64,000 bases of DNA from Ascarosepion bandense (GCA_037127315.1 JBBBDQ010001027.1:757501-821500), one strand, 5' to 3'; positions 21,484 through 33,450 are shown, counted from the first letter of the stretch. The notes: generated by a model not told the origin, from the letters alone. Numbers and translations are program-made.

Positions 21484-22510
21484 TTGGAAGATTATCCCAC
21501 TTAAGTAGGCATCTACGTAGATGACACCACAGTTTACACCCGCATCAGTAAGAAATCCTGTGAGACGGACAAACATAACCTCGCTGCTGATCTTGAGGGA
21601 TCTGCATTCTGTAATGGAATGGGGTAAGAAGTGGCTTGTAAATTTCAATGCGTCAAAGACCAATCATCACATGTCTGTCAATCATCACATGCAACCTCTC
21701 CTGTCTCCCATAAGCATGGATCAAGCGAATCTCCCTGAGAGCAATGCACTGCATCTCCTCGGCCTTACCCTCTTTTCCGATCTCAAGTGGAACCATTACA
21801 TTGAGTCAATAGCTAAATCCACTGCTAGGAAGGTTGGATCACTGTGTCGGGACAGGACTATTTTTCCACCTGAATCCATTTTGCCCATATACACATCAAC
21901 CATCCGTCCGTGCATGGAATATTGCTGTCATATATGGTCAGGCGCCTCTGCTGTTCATCTCAGTGTTTTTGACAGGCTCTAAAGGAGAATCAGTAATGTG
22001 ATAGGTACCGACTTGGGTGGCTCGACTGCAGCCACTTCCCCTCCGATGAGATGTGGCTTCCCCCTGTCAGTTCCATAAATATTTTCATGGCTTATGCTCC
22101 AACGAAATTAAGTTACGGGTGCCTCTGCAACAGGTGTTTACTCCTGCAACCAGACTAGCATATGCAGACGAAAATTCTACTTCTGCAGCTTCTTTTCTTG
22201 CATTTCCCGCCTGTGGAACTCCCTTCCATATTCTTGCTTTTCTAACGGCTACAACCTCCAGGAATTTAAATGCACTGTCAATACCCATCTCTTATCCACT
22301 TGACTCCAGTTCTTTCTACAACACCCTGCATATCTTTTCCTTTCTCTCCACCTTTGCAACTGTCATCACATCTGTATTCCCATCCTTAACTGGTCCGTCT
22401 TTCTCTTTACTCTCCTATCTAATCATTTTACTCTTATGTAGCCCCCCCCCCCCTGCACATCAGTGGCATTACCGCCTTGCTCGAAGTAATATGATTAAAA
22501 AAAAAAACTT
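21484..22510 (+). mobile_element. Jockey/CR1-like non-LTR retrotransposon relic, 3' part of RT
   Basis: The catalytic box reads YVDDTT at 21514-21531. It is followed, with a frame change, by EWGKKWLVNFNASKTN, LHLLGLTLFSDLKWNHYI, STIRPCMEYCCHIWSGAS and, in another frame, SRLWNSLPYSCFSNGYNLQE. These blocks are typical of the RT thumb region and end of Jockey-like proteins. At least two frameshifts separate them. The copy lacks its 5' half and ends near an A run at 22497-22507. Clade assignment is from memory of the family pattern. Confidence 0.82.
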
Positions 22511-23099
22511 CTCTGCCAAATAACTTCTGCTAGTAACTGGTACAGGGCATTTGCCAAAAGCAGGACGTAAGAAAAGTGAGTGAAGAGTCATTTCTGTTTC
22601 TTTTAGGGTGTATCTGGTCCCTGCTCTGTGGGACCTTTTCCTCTCCAACGAACAATAAGTTGTACTGAACGTGACTCGTAACGCAGATAGCATACAAATG
22701 CCCTAAGCTTACTTATGCACACATACTTAATGACTCAACAAAGAATTATCAAAAAATTTAAAGGAACTACACATACATCCGTCCGAAAAATGACAAATCT
22801 CTACACACACGCAACTTCACCCCTCCAATATTTAAGTATTATTTCTATCTGGTTTGCTCAGACAATAAAAGATGTTTTTATAAACAAGTACGTGAATGTT
22901 TACTCGAGGGGAAGTAAAAAAAATTATCTGCATTCTTATGTAAAGATATGTTATTTGCAAAAGTGCATATATTTTTTTAATTACCATTGTATGTTAATTC
23001 TCGTTTTTTGTTTGAGAAATTTCCCATGTGTCTCCAGTAAATTTGAAAAAAAGTAGGTGATTTGCAATCTCCAATGACTCCTACCTTTAACAAAAAAAA
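22511..23099. other. nothing recognised
   Basis: AT-rich. A 113-codon frame at 22715-23056 (+) has no family signature and ordinary AT-rich codon content; I do not call it a gene. Confidence 0.45.
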
Positions 23100-23159
23100 A
23101 AAAAATTCGATAAACGGGAAGGTTCTGTGCGAAATTTAATGAAATTAAGTAAGTTGGGG

Positions 23160-23570
23160 GTAAAACATGAAAAGAAAATTTACCAATATTTTCTAAAAAG
23201 AAACATTTAAAAAATAATTTCTTTCATTTGTGAATAAGTTCTGAAAATTTCATTAAAATCGGACAATTATTTGATTTGTACAAGAATTTTCAAATTAATG
23301 TGTTTTCAACAGAAAAAAGGGTAAAAAAAAGCAATGTTAAACTTTGTAGAAGGCAATGACGTAAACAAAACAAGCATTCTAACCAAAATTTCGAACGTGT
23401 TAGAAAGAATTTAAAAAATAATTTAAAAGTTATTTGATCTTTCCTCTTAATAATAATATCAACATTTTGACTGTAAAACTTTATTTCCTTTAACTTTGTG
23501 GCGTTTTGCATTACGCTATGCTGTTTTTCCCGTGAAAAAGTGGAAGTACCTACTACGGTTCTATCAACAT
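23160..23570 (-). repeat. interspersed repeat family R, inverted copy
   Basis: On the minus strand it matches 10795-10985 and 11575-12000. It starts at the GTGGAAGTACC block near 23545 and includes CGGGAAAAACAGCATAGC. Confidence 0.7.
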
Positions 23571-24100
23571 ATATTATTCTGCAGCCGATCAACACGAATG
23601 TATCCTTTTAACAACACTATTTTAGGCCTCGACACGTTTTACTACAATTCCTAGTTTTAATGCAATGATGAAAATAAAATAGAATAAAAAGAAAACAAAG
23701 AATTGTTAAGTGTAGAAGACATCCGCTGGACATGTTTCTGAGCAATACCGAAAAAGCTATATTTAGCTGTCCCTCCCAGTAAGAGCAACATGTGACACAT
23801 GGTCAGTTTTTATAACTGGGATTTCCGGGCTATATGGCCCGGCCAAAAAATGCCTGTCTATTTTTGCCCAGTCGTGCTTCTACCCTTCGGCGGAACCACG
23901 ACTGGGTTAGTGCTCTCTGCTCGGAAGCAGAGAGCGCCATCTGCTCGGAGGCAGAGTGCTGACAGTGAGAAATGCTGTCGCAGCGAGAAAACTCTCTGTG
24001 ACAAGCAATACTGAAAAAGCAAATGGCCGCCTCCTTCTCACTTGCATTTATACCATCCAAGGGCAGATAACTCCGTTGACCTCTAAACAAGAATAAGTAA
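23571..24100. other. unassigned DNA with a short perfect hairpin
   Basis: CTCTCTGCTCGGAAGCAGAG at 23917-23936 extends to a hairpin with a stem of at least 9 bp. A related GCTCGGAGGCAGAG follows 20 bp later. No gene recognised. Confidence 0.5.
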
Positions 24101-24105
24101 AAGGT

Positions 24106-24200
24106 ACCATGAAACAATTAAAAATGACATGAAACCGTTAAAATAAAATGAAACCATTAAAACAATAAGAAACCATTGAAAATATAATGAGGCCATTAAA
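24106..24200. repeat. 20-bp minisatellite, about five diverged units
   Basis: Units resemble ATGAAACCATTAAAATAA. Confidence 0.8.
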
Positions 24201-24429
24201 GTTAAAGAAAAAATGTTAAAAATAGTTCAGTTGAGCAACGAAAGTAATAATCAAATCGAACTTGAATTATACGGGGAATTAAGATTTAGCCATCTTTCAG
24301 TCATTAACAGTTCCATGTATTGTTGCATTTTTTTAAAGAGAACTTTTCATTAACAACGTTTAACAGAGGACGTAAAATGCATCCCTGAAATCTGAAGGCG
24401 TTTTGGGATACCGAAAGAATAATTCCAGA

Positions 24430-24895
24430 AAGCTAAGAAGAGTGTTCAGAGATAGAAAAAACTTGGGTAGAAACAAAGAAAAGAGTACTAAATATTAAAG
24501 AAAAGAGTACTAAACTGTTAAATGATATCTGTTCACTCGTGCGACAGTGACTGCAGGACAATCTCCTCAAAAATGAAAAAGAGACCTGAAGCAACAGAAA
24601 TATTGGAAACAAATGGAAACAAAAAGAAAACTAATATTTAACACCAGGAAGAGACAATTGTGGTATCTAGGTTACATAATGAGGAAAGAGGACCTGGAAA
24701 ATCTGATACTCATGATATAGGGCAAGATGGACAGAGGAAAGCAAAATATAACATACTTCGTGACTTTGAGTAAATGGATGATGGAACAAATTTAGGAGAA
24801 ATAAAAAGACAAATATTTATTAAGAGCTATAAAAGACAGCAAATTGTGGAAAGCCATGATCGCCTAGGTCTTGAGGGGGCATGGTACACAAAAAA
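24430..24895 (+). mobile_element. LINE relic, C-terminal RT region (F52C9.6-like type)
   Basis: The frame fragments LIFNTRKRQLWYLGYIMRKE, DLENLILM, GKMDRGKQNITYF and KDSKLWKAMIA match the better copies at 33.1 kb and 58.9 kb. Stops and frameshifts are frequent. Confidence 0.75.
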
Positions 24896-25079
24896 GAAGA
24901 ATATTGGTGTGAGGGATTCAAAACTTTTGTCTATGTTTAATTAATTAATGCTTCCAAAACGAAGCTGCTATCTATTTACCATCACAGACAATCGCTCCTA
25001 CCCCGCCAGTAATGCTTAATTGTGGTAGAAACATCAGTCAACTGGACGAAGGTAATGCGGGATTTTAAAAATATGCAAC

Positions 25080-26170
25080 ATTTATTTGTCTAGCCACTCA
25101 CTCAAGAATACCCTTATCCAAACAGATTAACAAATACGAAAAAGACACTCGAAATACGAAAGACGTCCCGCATCCACCAGAGAACATCTCTGGACACCTA
25201 ACGGGGGGAGTAGAGGGGGAACTAAAGTAAAGAAAGTTCGGGCAGAAATAAAAGAGGCCAATGAGCGTGCATTCCCTAGCTAAGTAAACTCTGAAAAAAG
25301 ATATTAAAGACAATAAACAACCCAAATTTAACCTAATTTTAAACTGGATTGATAATGTTCAATCTAGTTAGGCCAATATTCTAATACCTAACATCCTTCA
25401 AAATCAGCTCATCTTACTCAACACAGGCCCGCAAGACTCACCTACCTTTTGCCAAATTCTGATGGAGGGAGTCTCCGCGTTTTCATCCTGATGCTTAAAG
25501 AGAAAGATCAGTTGGGAAGAGGTGAACTTCTAATCCTCATAGAATTACTTGTGACTTGTCCGTATCACGACTAGTCTCTCATGACATTTAGCAAGGAGAA
25601 GCGCAGTACCACATTGGTACATACAGAACTGGCCTCAAGGATGAAAGTCCTTCCGCGCAGCATACTAATCATGATATCTTCAACAAACCTGCCCAACGAA
25701 AGAAGGTGTGATTAAGAGTTTCCACCCCGCCGTCACAACGAATGCAGTTAGAAGAATTTAAAACTAAACCCGCTAAAAAGAATACTATTGTCAGATCTTC
25801 TAGGGTGGGCCGCCTGCTTTAAACATTGTCGGAGAGAGGATACCGACAACCCAACCCATTGAGCCCTAGCCTATTTCAGTCTTAATGCTACCGTCAATCG
25901 CGGGACTCATGATATCCCACTGATTAAGTGCTCTATGTGGGGAAGGGTGAACAAAAACTAGGACCCTCCCTGAGCAGAATTGTTTAAGTTTCTTAGTTAC
26001 GCATTGCAAATGGAGGTGTGGTGTTAAAGCTCTTAACTGCCTTCTCCCTCATCCCCAAAATCTGCCGGGATAATTCGCCCCCGTCTATATCCACGCTGAA
26101 AGAGATGAAAGCTTCAAGATCTAACATCAACTCGAACTTCACTTACCCCATATTCAGAAGTAACACTCAC
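25080..26170 (-). mobile_element. Tx1-like LINE relic, 3' part
   Basis: On the minus strand a zinc-knuckle-like CIRCDGGVETLNHTFF occurs near 25750-25705. The surrounding GC-balanced sequence is littered with stops. The better RT part of a similar element lies at 29.1-30.4 kb on the same strand, so both may be pieces of one element broken by a mariner and rearrangement. The assignment of the flanks is inference. Confidence 0.5.
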
Positions 26171-26190
26171 TAACCGGTCTTACTGCATAA

Positions 26191-27080
26191 TACGAGGGTC
26201 ATTCATAAATAAGGTGAATTTTTCGGTATAAGGACTTCTAACACAGACAGAAACTTAATTTGTTTTTCAACGTAGTCTCCCATCAGTGTCACACACTTTT
26301 CTCATCTGTGCACAAGCTTCCGTATTCCCTCAGCGTAAAAATCTTTGGACTAATGTCTCAACCAATCGCTCACAGCACTTTTGACTTCATCGTCACTTTC
26401 AAACTTCGTGCCTCTCGTGAACGCTTTCAAGGGACCAAACAAGTGAAAGTCTGAATGGGCAAGGTCTGGGCTGTAAGGGGGATGAGGGAGCAGTTCCCAG
26501 CCCAGCTCGTTGATGGTCTACATCGTGTGGGCTGCTGTATGAGGCCTTGCGTTGTCTTGATGCAAGACGACTTCATGTGACTGATGACCCCTGCGTTTGT
26601 TCAACAGATAGGCTCAAAGCCCTTGCAATGTCATTCACTGTCACCTCTCTGTCAGACTGAATGAGGCCATTGACTGATTCGATCACCCCAGGAGACCTCA
26701 CTTCTGTAGACCTCCTAGGTCTGTCTTCATCCTCAACACTGCTCCGTCCTTCTTTAAACAATTTAGCCCACTTGTAGACATTGTTTTGGCTGAAACATGT
26801 GGCACCATACACAGTTGACATTCTCCTATGAATTTCAACTGGTTTGCAACCTTCAGCAACCAAAAACTTGAAAACTGACCTCTGTTCAATCCTGGAGCAT
26901 TCTTCTTGGACGGCCATCTTTGTTAATCTCCAAAACTCTCAAAGTTTTTTTTTTCAATCTGCAAAAAAATTAAATCCCTTTAAAAAAAAAAGTAAAGGAA
27001 AAAATTTAAAAAGTAAGGTTCTATCTGTATTAGAAGTCCTTATACCGAAAAATTCACCTTATTTAATGACCCTCGTATAT
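26191..27080 (-). mobile_element. mariner deletion derivative with about 48-bp terminal inverted repeats
   Basis: The ends pair for about 48 bp: ACGAGGGTCATTCATAAATA on the left, and its near complement ending CCTCGTAT on the right, with TA on each side. On the minus strand the N-terminal half (EQRSVFKFLVAEGCK, FKEGRSSVEDEDRPRR) occupies 26917-26575. It jumps directly to the catalytic part: VVLHQDNARPHTAAHTM, a stop, then INELGWELLPHPPYSPDLAH and DFHLFGPLKAF, down to MGDYVEKQIKF near 26260. A central deletion and a stop make it inactive, but the ends look usable in trans. Confidence 0.92.
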
Positions 27081-27084
27081 GCTT

Positions 27085-27498
27085 CTAAGTTCTCTTCGGG
27101 AATATATTAAAGAACCTCGTAGAACGTCACTTTTGTCCGACGCCGTTCTCGTTATTTTGTGCGGATTATATGATCTTTTTGATTAAATCACGAGATATCA
27201 TATTCACAGTCCTCTGGCATGGGAAACAGTGTGTCCCACATGAAACAACCTGATCATTTTATAGATTGTTAAGATTTAGCCCCCAAGAAAATCAGGGATC
27301 GACAAATTTATCGCGTTAGCTTGTCGAGCACAACAACAGACACTGTTCTTTTCGCAATGCGCTCTTGTGCATCGAGGCATAGCAAAAAAGCCCGCCATCG
27401 GCAACCACATGAGCGCACTTTTTGGCTTGCTCGACGAATTCCGCTACACTGACTATGCATTTCGGGTGGATGGAGGAAACTTCAAATAGACGATAAAT
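27085..27498. other. unassigned GC-balanced DNA
   Basis: No protein family was recognised on either strand. It may continue the LINE relic to the left of the mariner. Confidence 0.4.
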
Positions 27499-27762
27499 TA
27501 TTATCTATATCTATAAAAAGTGACGAAGGTGTACATTGTGTAAGTATTTGTTTGTTTGATAGATTCGACTTAGCGTCTGCATTTTGTGGTCTAGCTCGAC
27601 GGGAGTTGCGCTCAGATGTAGATCAAAATTTTAGAACGCTAACGACACCATGAAATTTTTCAGAAAGCCAAAATTAGGGGTAGAAAAATATATATTATCA
27701 CCCCACAAAGTCAGGGATCATTTTATGTATTGATGATAATGTAGAATCGATCACCCCACTTC

Positions 27763-27841
<79 letters not shown>

Positions 27842-27940
27842 GTTGCCCCTTCCCCTCCAACCCCAATCCAATAGAGACATTCTACATTGTTATCTATATC
27901 TATAAAAGTGACGATGGTGAACATTGTGTAAGTATTTGCT
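27499..27940 (+). mobile_element. two possible Helitron 5' ends around a CA/TA microsatellite
   Basis: TCTATATCTATAAAAAGTGA near 27504 and TCTATATCTATAAAAGTGAC near 27890 are followed by the same GTAAGTATTTG words. The TC start and AT-rich 5' end resemble Helitrons. No 3' end was found, so the call is weak. Between them lie a GGGATC...GATC palindromic fragment (27699-27766) and the (CA)n(TA)n tract 27769-27840. Confidence 0.4.
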
Positions 27941-28107
27941 ATGTAAATACATCATGTGTTTTTTTATTCTTATTATTCCTTAAATTACTCGAGTGTAACC
28001 GGGCTAAACTGTTAGAATTGAAATAAATCGAAAGTATTTCCAAAAGTTCGTTTATTTTTAAACAAACTCAATCCTTATTTAGAGGTTTCTACAAAAAGGC
28101 GGTATTT
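27941..28107. other. nothing recognised
   Basis: AT-rich, short. Confidence 0.5.
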
Positions 28108-28390
28108 GTGCGTGGAGGGGTGTATGTGGCCGAGTGCATAAAAGCGATGTTGGAATCTAGTGATTTGACCCAAAGAGTTGAATTCAATCCCTGGCTACAG
28201 CAGTGGTGAACAAAAACTTGGACAGTTGAGTTAAAAGGGAGATAACTGATACTCGGGTATGGGGTACGGTGAACGAAATAAAGGGTTTGGCTCGAAATTC
28301 TAAACACATGAAGACGGCCGGAGCATACAACGGTCGAAACGTCGTGGATAAGATAAAAAAGATGAGGACAAAATCCGAACAATGTAACTA
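28108..28390 (+). repeat. third tRNA-derived SINE family, copy 1
   Basis: The head resembles a Leu/Ser-type tRNA (A-box-like GTGGCCGAGTGCATAAAAGC). It is followed by TGACCCAAAGAGTT, a decayed B box, CTACAGCAGTGGTGAA and a body with GACGGCCGGAGCATACAACG and CGAAACGTCGT. The same parts lie in the inverted pair at 34.7-35.35 kb. Confidence 0.75.
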
Positions 28391-29079
28391 GTTTAAATAA
28401 TTACAATACAAATATGCATCCTGTCTGAAGTTAATAAGCACACAAATAATTAAAAATTTCAATAGTTCAAATTTGGGTTGAAAAGATTTGTTTAATTTTA
28501 AATATTCAAAGTAAAGTAAATTTTAATGTATTTTTGGCTCAATTTTGACACATTAAAATATTTGTTTTAGTGCAAAGGGCTTGTCTAGGAGACCCTTTTT
28601 TACAGATCCCAATTCACAAAGTATTCTACAGTAGTTGTCCTTCTTGACTCCTTTAAGTCAAGCCTTTTCAAAGATCGGTTGTTTTATTATAACTCGCTTC
28701 AGTTTACGTTTCTCTCGAGGAAGCAAGTTCTTAACGCCTTTTCCTTTGATTCTAGTTATTTATTTCAACATCCATTTTATTGTTCAATGATTTCTGCAAA
28801 ACTTCTTTGATATGTATAATGTGGACATTCCTTCATTCAATAACTTCACTATTTTTTGTTTTTCAGTAGTTAAATCCTTCCCTTCACTCATCTTTCAACA
28901 TATTTATTGTTCAAAAGAAATAATTGGAGCACAAGGCTTAGGGAGATGTAAAGAAATGCTTGTTGACACTATCCATGTAAAGGCTACGTCATTCAGAGAC
29001 AGCACGCTGCGAATCAATTACCAGGTAAGCAAAAATCCTCAGTGTTTCTGAGATAATTCGCCATTGACGTCCAAGTCCA
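28391..29079. other. AT-rich DNA, nothing recognised
   Basis: No gene or mobile-element signature. Confidence 0.45.
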
Positions 29080-30430
29080 GAAAGGGCGCAACGCGGGTCG
29101 TCTAGAAGCTTAGCCGCTTACAAAGTGAGTCCGATTCGAAGACCTTCCTAGGCTGTGAATCACCTTTAAGGCCTCTCGGCACTCTTTGAAGAACATCGAT
29201 TTTTTTCCGAGGCTTACGTTGGCGCTCTGCACTAGAAACAGTGAGAATGAAGATAAGGCAAGGGAAGATTTTTCTAACGCTCCAAGATCAAATCTTACGT
29301 CAACGCACGGCGTAGGAAAGCCAACCTCGAGACGTGTCTGTTCCCTATGACACGAGACACAGGTCTCTCTGCGCACCACCCCACAAGTAGGTGGAGAACC
29401 AGCACCCGATCGCTTTCCTATGATCCTTACAGAGAGAGAATACAGATAACCGGTAAAGGATAAGAGGGAAAACATACGTGGCGAACACCTTAACCCTACC
29501 CTTTAAGGATAACCACTTCGGACCCAAGTCCTACTCCTACCTTTGCTTGTACCTCCAATCAATTTTTCTCCTGTTGGAAATCGGGCTCGAACCACACCCC
29601 AAGAATGCGGACAGGGCTGTCGATTTAATTAAAGGGCTCTGGAATACCAGCGACCTTCCAAGCACCTAACCGCAAACCGGAAGTATTGTTGCATTTAATC
29701 TTGGTACCTATGACCTTCTCGGGTCATTTAAACGCCTTATGTACCACCTCAATGTTGCTACGGCACGACACGAAGATGTATGCGTCATCAGCATACACGG
29801 AAATCCTGGATCGAGCACCACCGGAAGCAGCGATTCCACATAGGTTTGGGCAGCATATCTTCACCCTCAGTCTGTGAAGAAGAGGCTCTAACGCGAAAGC
29901 GTAAAGTAGAGACTACATTTGACAACCCTTACTAACCGACCGAAACAGCGTAGAAGCACCCGACTTCTTCCTGTTCACCTGTCCTACGGCACTGGAAGAG
30001 CAATATAAGAGGATGGTTTCAATCCGGCGGTCTTCAGGACAGTAGTCAGTTGTGGATGCTCGACCCTATCAAAGGCCTTAGACTGATCCAAATTTATCAG
30101 CGAGGCTTACTCGTCATTTATCCCTTCTAGGATCAGATGCAGGTTGCTCTGAATTGTTTGGATCTGAACAGCACAGTTCTGCTCGGGTCTCAACAGAATC
30201 TCGGCAACTCACTGCAGATACTTGACCAAAATCTTTAACTCTGCGTTCAGAAGAGCTATTGGTTTGTAATCGTCTAAACCTCGCAAACAAATTGTCTCCT
30301 GGATCGCGGCCACATCTGCACTGAAGGACAAGAGATCACGAAGTAGGCAATCCCTTCTCATTCAGGCTGGCTAGCTTGATAGATATTTTAAAAGTTTATC
30401 CTCTCGACACAGATTAGCGGAAATCTGTGT
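29080..30430 (-). mobile_element. Tx1/L1-like LINE relic, reverse transcriptase region
   Basis: On the minus strand RT motifs occur in order: RGLDDYKPIALLNAELKILV (about 30290-30225), SLINLDQSKAFDRVEHPQL (about 30110-30050), the catalytic box VYADDAYIFV with YADD at 29795-29784, then LSLKGRVKVFATYVFPLILY and RLSVFSLCKDHR with LLWGG-like YLWGGAQRD (29515-29360). Stops and frame changes are many. The element type is inferred from the downstream FPLILYRLSV block. Confidence 0.8.
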
Positions 30431-31064
30431 TATCTGGACCTAGACAGATTGATCTAGTTTACAGGTACCAATGTCACACTTAATTCGTCCACCTGTGACA
30501 ATATATATTTTTTCAATTGGTGGTCCTATACATCCAGGTCCCCCACCCCGTGTATCTTATGACGGTCATTACCGCAGAAGTGTGGGGTCCTCCGTCTAAT
30601 TCCCGTCGACAGAAGTCTACTTAAATAACGGCCTCAAGAGTTTGCTTTTGCGTAGAAATGTTTTTCTCGGGAGCCTTTCTGTCGACCTGACAGATCACCT
30701 CTCTTTGTAGGACAGTTTTTTCGTAAGCGGAGGTAGGTTTAGAGGTTGGCATGAGGGAGGGAGATGGTAAGTTTTTACTGGGGGAAGTGTGGAAGCTTTT
30801 TGCCTTATCGGCGTTAGAAAGTTTATTTTTGCTCGGCACAAACAAAGGCGGACTGGGACTTGGAATGTTCTAGGTCCTTCTTCGCCCTACTTCGGCCGAC
30901 TTTTTTTTACTTTTTTAAAAATCCTTCTTTCTCCCTCCCCCTTTTTAGTGAAGAAGATCTCAGTGGGAGCATATCATCCACTTCCATATCTTCAGATGCT
31001 GCTTCTGTTGCTGTGGTTGCTGATCTTGCAGTTGCTGAGGTTGCTACCCTTGCTCTTGCGTTTG
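30431..31064. other. unassigned DNA ending in a GCT/GTT-rich tract
   Basis: A 74-codon frame at 30845-30621 (-) lies just upstream, on the LINE strand, of the RT relic and could be part of its ORF1; no domain is visible. From about 30995 the DNA is a degenerate TGCT/TGTT repeat that resumes at 32062 after the hAT insertion. Confidence 0.45.
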
Positions 31065-31340
31065 CTGTAACTCAGAGTTTCCCAACCAGTGGGTCGCTAT
31101 CCCCTGGGGTAGCGAAGCCTTGACAGGGGTTCGCGACGCCTTGGCAGTGGAACGTGTAGCCTTGTTAGAAGTAGCTTGGGATAACATTAATTGTATTTCA
31201 TCAATTACATTTTTCAAACTCTTACATTTTTTTTGCATTTACACTGTTTATTCTACTTCTCAATTCCACGCCCGGTCTCATTCTCAGAATTACAACTTTC
31301 TTCCCTCCTTGGCTTCCATTTTTCTTTTGTTTACTCTTAA

Positions 31341-31642
31341 TTCAGTCAGTTACGTGCCATACGTGATGCACGCTTGGGCGATCATGTCTCGAAAGAGACA
31401 TGACTGACTGGGTAGAAGATTATCCCGATGTAGGTTCGCCATTGCTTTCTGCGGTAGACTGATTGCCGACCAAGGCTATAGAACCCAATCTGTCCTGTTA
31501 TTTAACCCATAACTGGAAGGAAGAGACGGATTAATACCTTTCCCAAGGGTATTTGCGCGTAAGTGAATGCAATGGATTCAACTGGAATTCGAACTCGGCT
31601 CCCCGGTTTCTCGTTCCGAGCCGATATCCACCACTACCACAA
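31341..31642 (-). repeat. tRNA-derived SINE nested in the hAT element
   Basis: A minus-strand near-full-length copy with tail (CAGTTACGTGCCATACGTG), core and tRNA-like head ending GCCGATATCCACCAC on the plus strand. Confidence 0.93.
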
Positions 31643-31646
31643 CGCA

Positions 31647-31808
31647 CATCCTCGTACCAGCTTCAAAATAAAAACAAAGAATAGGAACAGATTGGATGTT
31701 GGAGATGACATGAGACTGGCTCTATCAAACACTCGGACACAAATTTCAAAGCTTGCTGCTGAAATGCAACATCAGGCATCTCACTTGCTGGGTTGGATAG
31801 CTTTTTAA
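31647..31808 (+). pseudogene. C-terminal fragment of a hAT transposase (ZBED/SCAND3-like)
   Basis: KTKNRNRLDVGDDMRLALS and QISKLAAEMQHQASH match the last part of hAT transposases of the type seen in ZBED5 and SCAND3 relatives. The catalytic core is absent. The open frame runs back into the SINE by chance. Confidence 0.7.
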
Positions 31809-32061
31809 ACCTATGATAATATTATTTTAACAAATATATGTTCTTTTTGTGAATTCAGGTTGGACCAATGTGCTTTAATTTGGTAATAAATGATTACAGA
31901 ATTTTAAAATATTTTTTAGATGTTTCTTTTCCTGTCCTTCACAGAAAATAAAAATAAAATTAAGCTGCTGATAGTAAGTCCTACGTAGGGGGTCGCATGG
32001 GTTTCAAAATTTTCGGTAAAGGTTCGCGAGTGTCAAAAGGTTGGGAACCACTGCTGTAGCT

Positions 32062-32230
32062 TCTTGTCTTCTTGCTGCTACTGTTGTGATTCCTGTTGTC
32101 GCTGCTGCTCTTGTAGTCTCTGCTACTATTGCTGCTGCTGTTGTTATTTTATAGCTACTACCGCTGTTGTTGCTACTGTTTATGCTGCTTACGCTCTTGT
32201 GGAACATCCTGCTGCAATTCATTGAGGTCA
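32062..32230. repeat. degenerate GCT/GTT trinucleotide-rich tract
   Basis: Resumes the tract cut by the hAT element. Confidence 0.75.
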
Positions 32231-32747
32231 TTGTGGTCGTGGTCGAACTTGTCTGGCTTCACTACTTCTTTGGATGTTGTTGCTTACTCGGGTAGCTTTT
32301 AAGGTGTCGTTGCTGGGTTTCTGTGGCGAGATATTTTAAAGTAGAAAAACCTGAGGTTACTCGCCATAAAGAGAGAGGAACTTTGAAAGAACAGAAATTA
32401 AGACCAAAAGATAACAAATGTCATTGTACTTAAATCGGTGAAGATCAAAGCTGGAAAGCAAGGAGCTAGATGAGACTTCTCCAAGCGAGAAGTACAAGAG
32501 AAGAAACTCTTAGCATAGAACTTGCAGTTGCACCTAGCAATTTAAACAGTAAAATGTATAAATGGGATTCGTACAAAAACTACCAAATCTTCTTCGGCCT
32601 TCCTCTTTCGGACTCAATATACTGCATGAAACGATATCCTTCACAACGCAATCGGAGAAGCACCCTTGGATCCAAGTATATTATCACTATTGCATAGGGC
32701 AATTATCTCCCTTTGAGTAAGATGAATGCACGAGTGTCGGTGAATGC
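32231..32747. other. nothing recognised
   Basis: No gene or repeat family identified. Confidence 0.45.
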
Positions 32748-32948
32748 CTTCTTCTTCTTCTTCTTCTTCTTCTTCTTCTTCTTCTTCTTCTTCTTCTTCT
32801 TCTTCTTCTTCTATGTGCCCAGTCCTTTTATGTGCCCAGTCCTTCTATGTGCCCAGGCGATTATGTCTCTCCACATCTCTCTATCCCTGGTGGCTCTTAG
32901 CACGCTTTCTCCTGTTACATCACCTAAACCCCGCTCTGCCATCCACTA
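32748..32948 (-). mobile_element. (CTT)n tail and 3' end of an F52C9.6-like LINE
   Basis: CTT repeats (32748-32813) are the GAA tail of a minus-strand LINE whose last codons (VTGESVLRATRDREMWRDII) lie at 32930-32860. A 17-bp word TATGTGCCCAGTCCTTT is repeated about three times at the junction. Confidence 0.8.
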
Positions 32949-32987
32949 GGTCAAGCCCATAAATCTAGAATATAAATGTATAGAAAC

Positions 32988-33062
32988 TAGCGTGGCCACA
33001 AAATGAGGGATTAGTTTATATATTGATTATAATATATATTTGATCCCCCACTTTATATCCAC
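32988..33062. repeat. isolated GATCCCCCAC palindromic module
   Basis: GATCCCCCAC at 33042-33051 pairs with a decayed GAGGGATTA near 33005, around an AT-rich centre. It is the same module as in the SINE-dimer linkers, but no SINE adjoins it here. Confidence 0.55.
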
Positions 33063-33094
33063 ATTATAATTTCTTATAAACAGTTAGCATATAT

Positions 33095-33450
33095 CTTCTT
33101 CTTCTATGTGCCTTATTGTTTGGGGACGTAGGCGATCATGGCTTTCCACGTCTCCCTATCCCTGGTGGCTCTTAGCACACTTTCTCCTGTTACACCATGC
33201 AATACTCGTTTCGTCATCCACCTGATTAGGTCCTTCAAATATGTTATCCGCTGCTTTCCCCTGTCTCGTTTTCCCTCTATCTGGCCTGTTAGTATCAGGT
33301 TCTCCAAGCCCTCTTTCCTCATTGCATGTCCCAGGTACTTTAACTGTCTCTTTCTGATGCTCTGGATTATTTTCCTTTTCGTTTCCATTCTTTCCAAAAC
33401 CTCACCATCGTTCACATGCTCGATCCATGATATTCGCAGCTTTGAGAAAT
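33095..33450 (-). mobile_element. F52C9.6-like LINE fragment, C-terminal RT region
   Basis: A mostly open minus-strand frame reads ISWIEHVNDGEVLERMETKR, SIRKRQLKYLGHAMRKEGLE, TGQIEGKRDRGKQRITYL, WMTKRVLHGVTGESVLRATR and ETWKAMIAYV. It has the same 3' end as the copy at 59.5 kb and is followed by CTT repeats (GAA in sense). Confidence 0.85.

Larger units (their letters stand above)
31073..32053 (+). mobile_element. hAT deletion derivative with 8-bp target duplication and nested SINE
   Basis: The ends are CAGAGTTTCCCAACCAGTGG (left) and GGTTGGGAACCACTG (right), typical hAT terminal repeats. The flanks CTGTAACT (31065-31072) and CTGTAGCT (32054-32061) agree at 7 of 8 bases. It landed in a GCT/GTT-rich repeat. 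A SINE sits inside at 31341-31642. A short C-terminal piece of hAT transposase follows the SINE. Confidence 0.88.

Noticed and set aside
22715..23056. 113-residue plus-strand frame
   Set aside because: No domain, signal or splice support; composition like surrounding AT-rich DNA.
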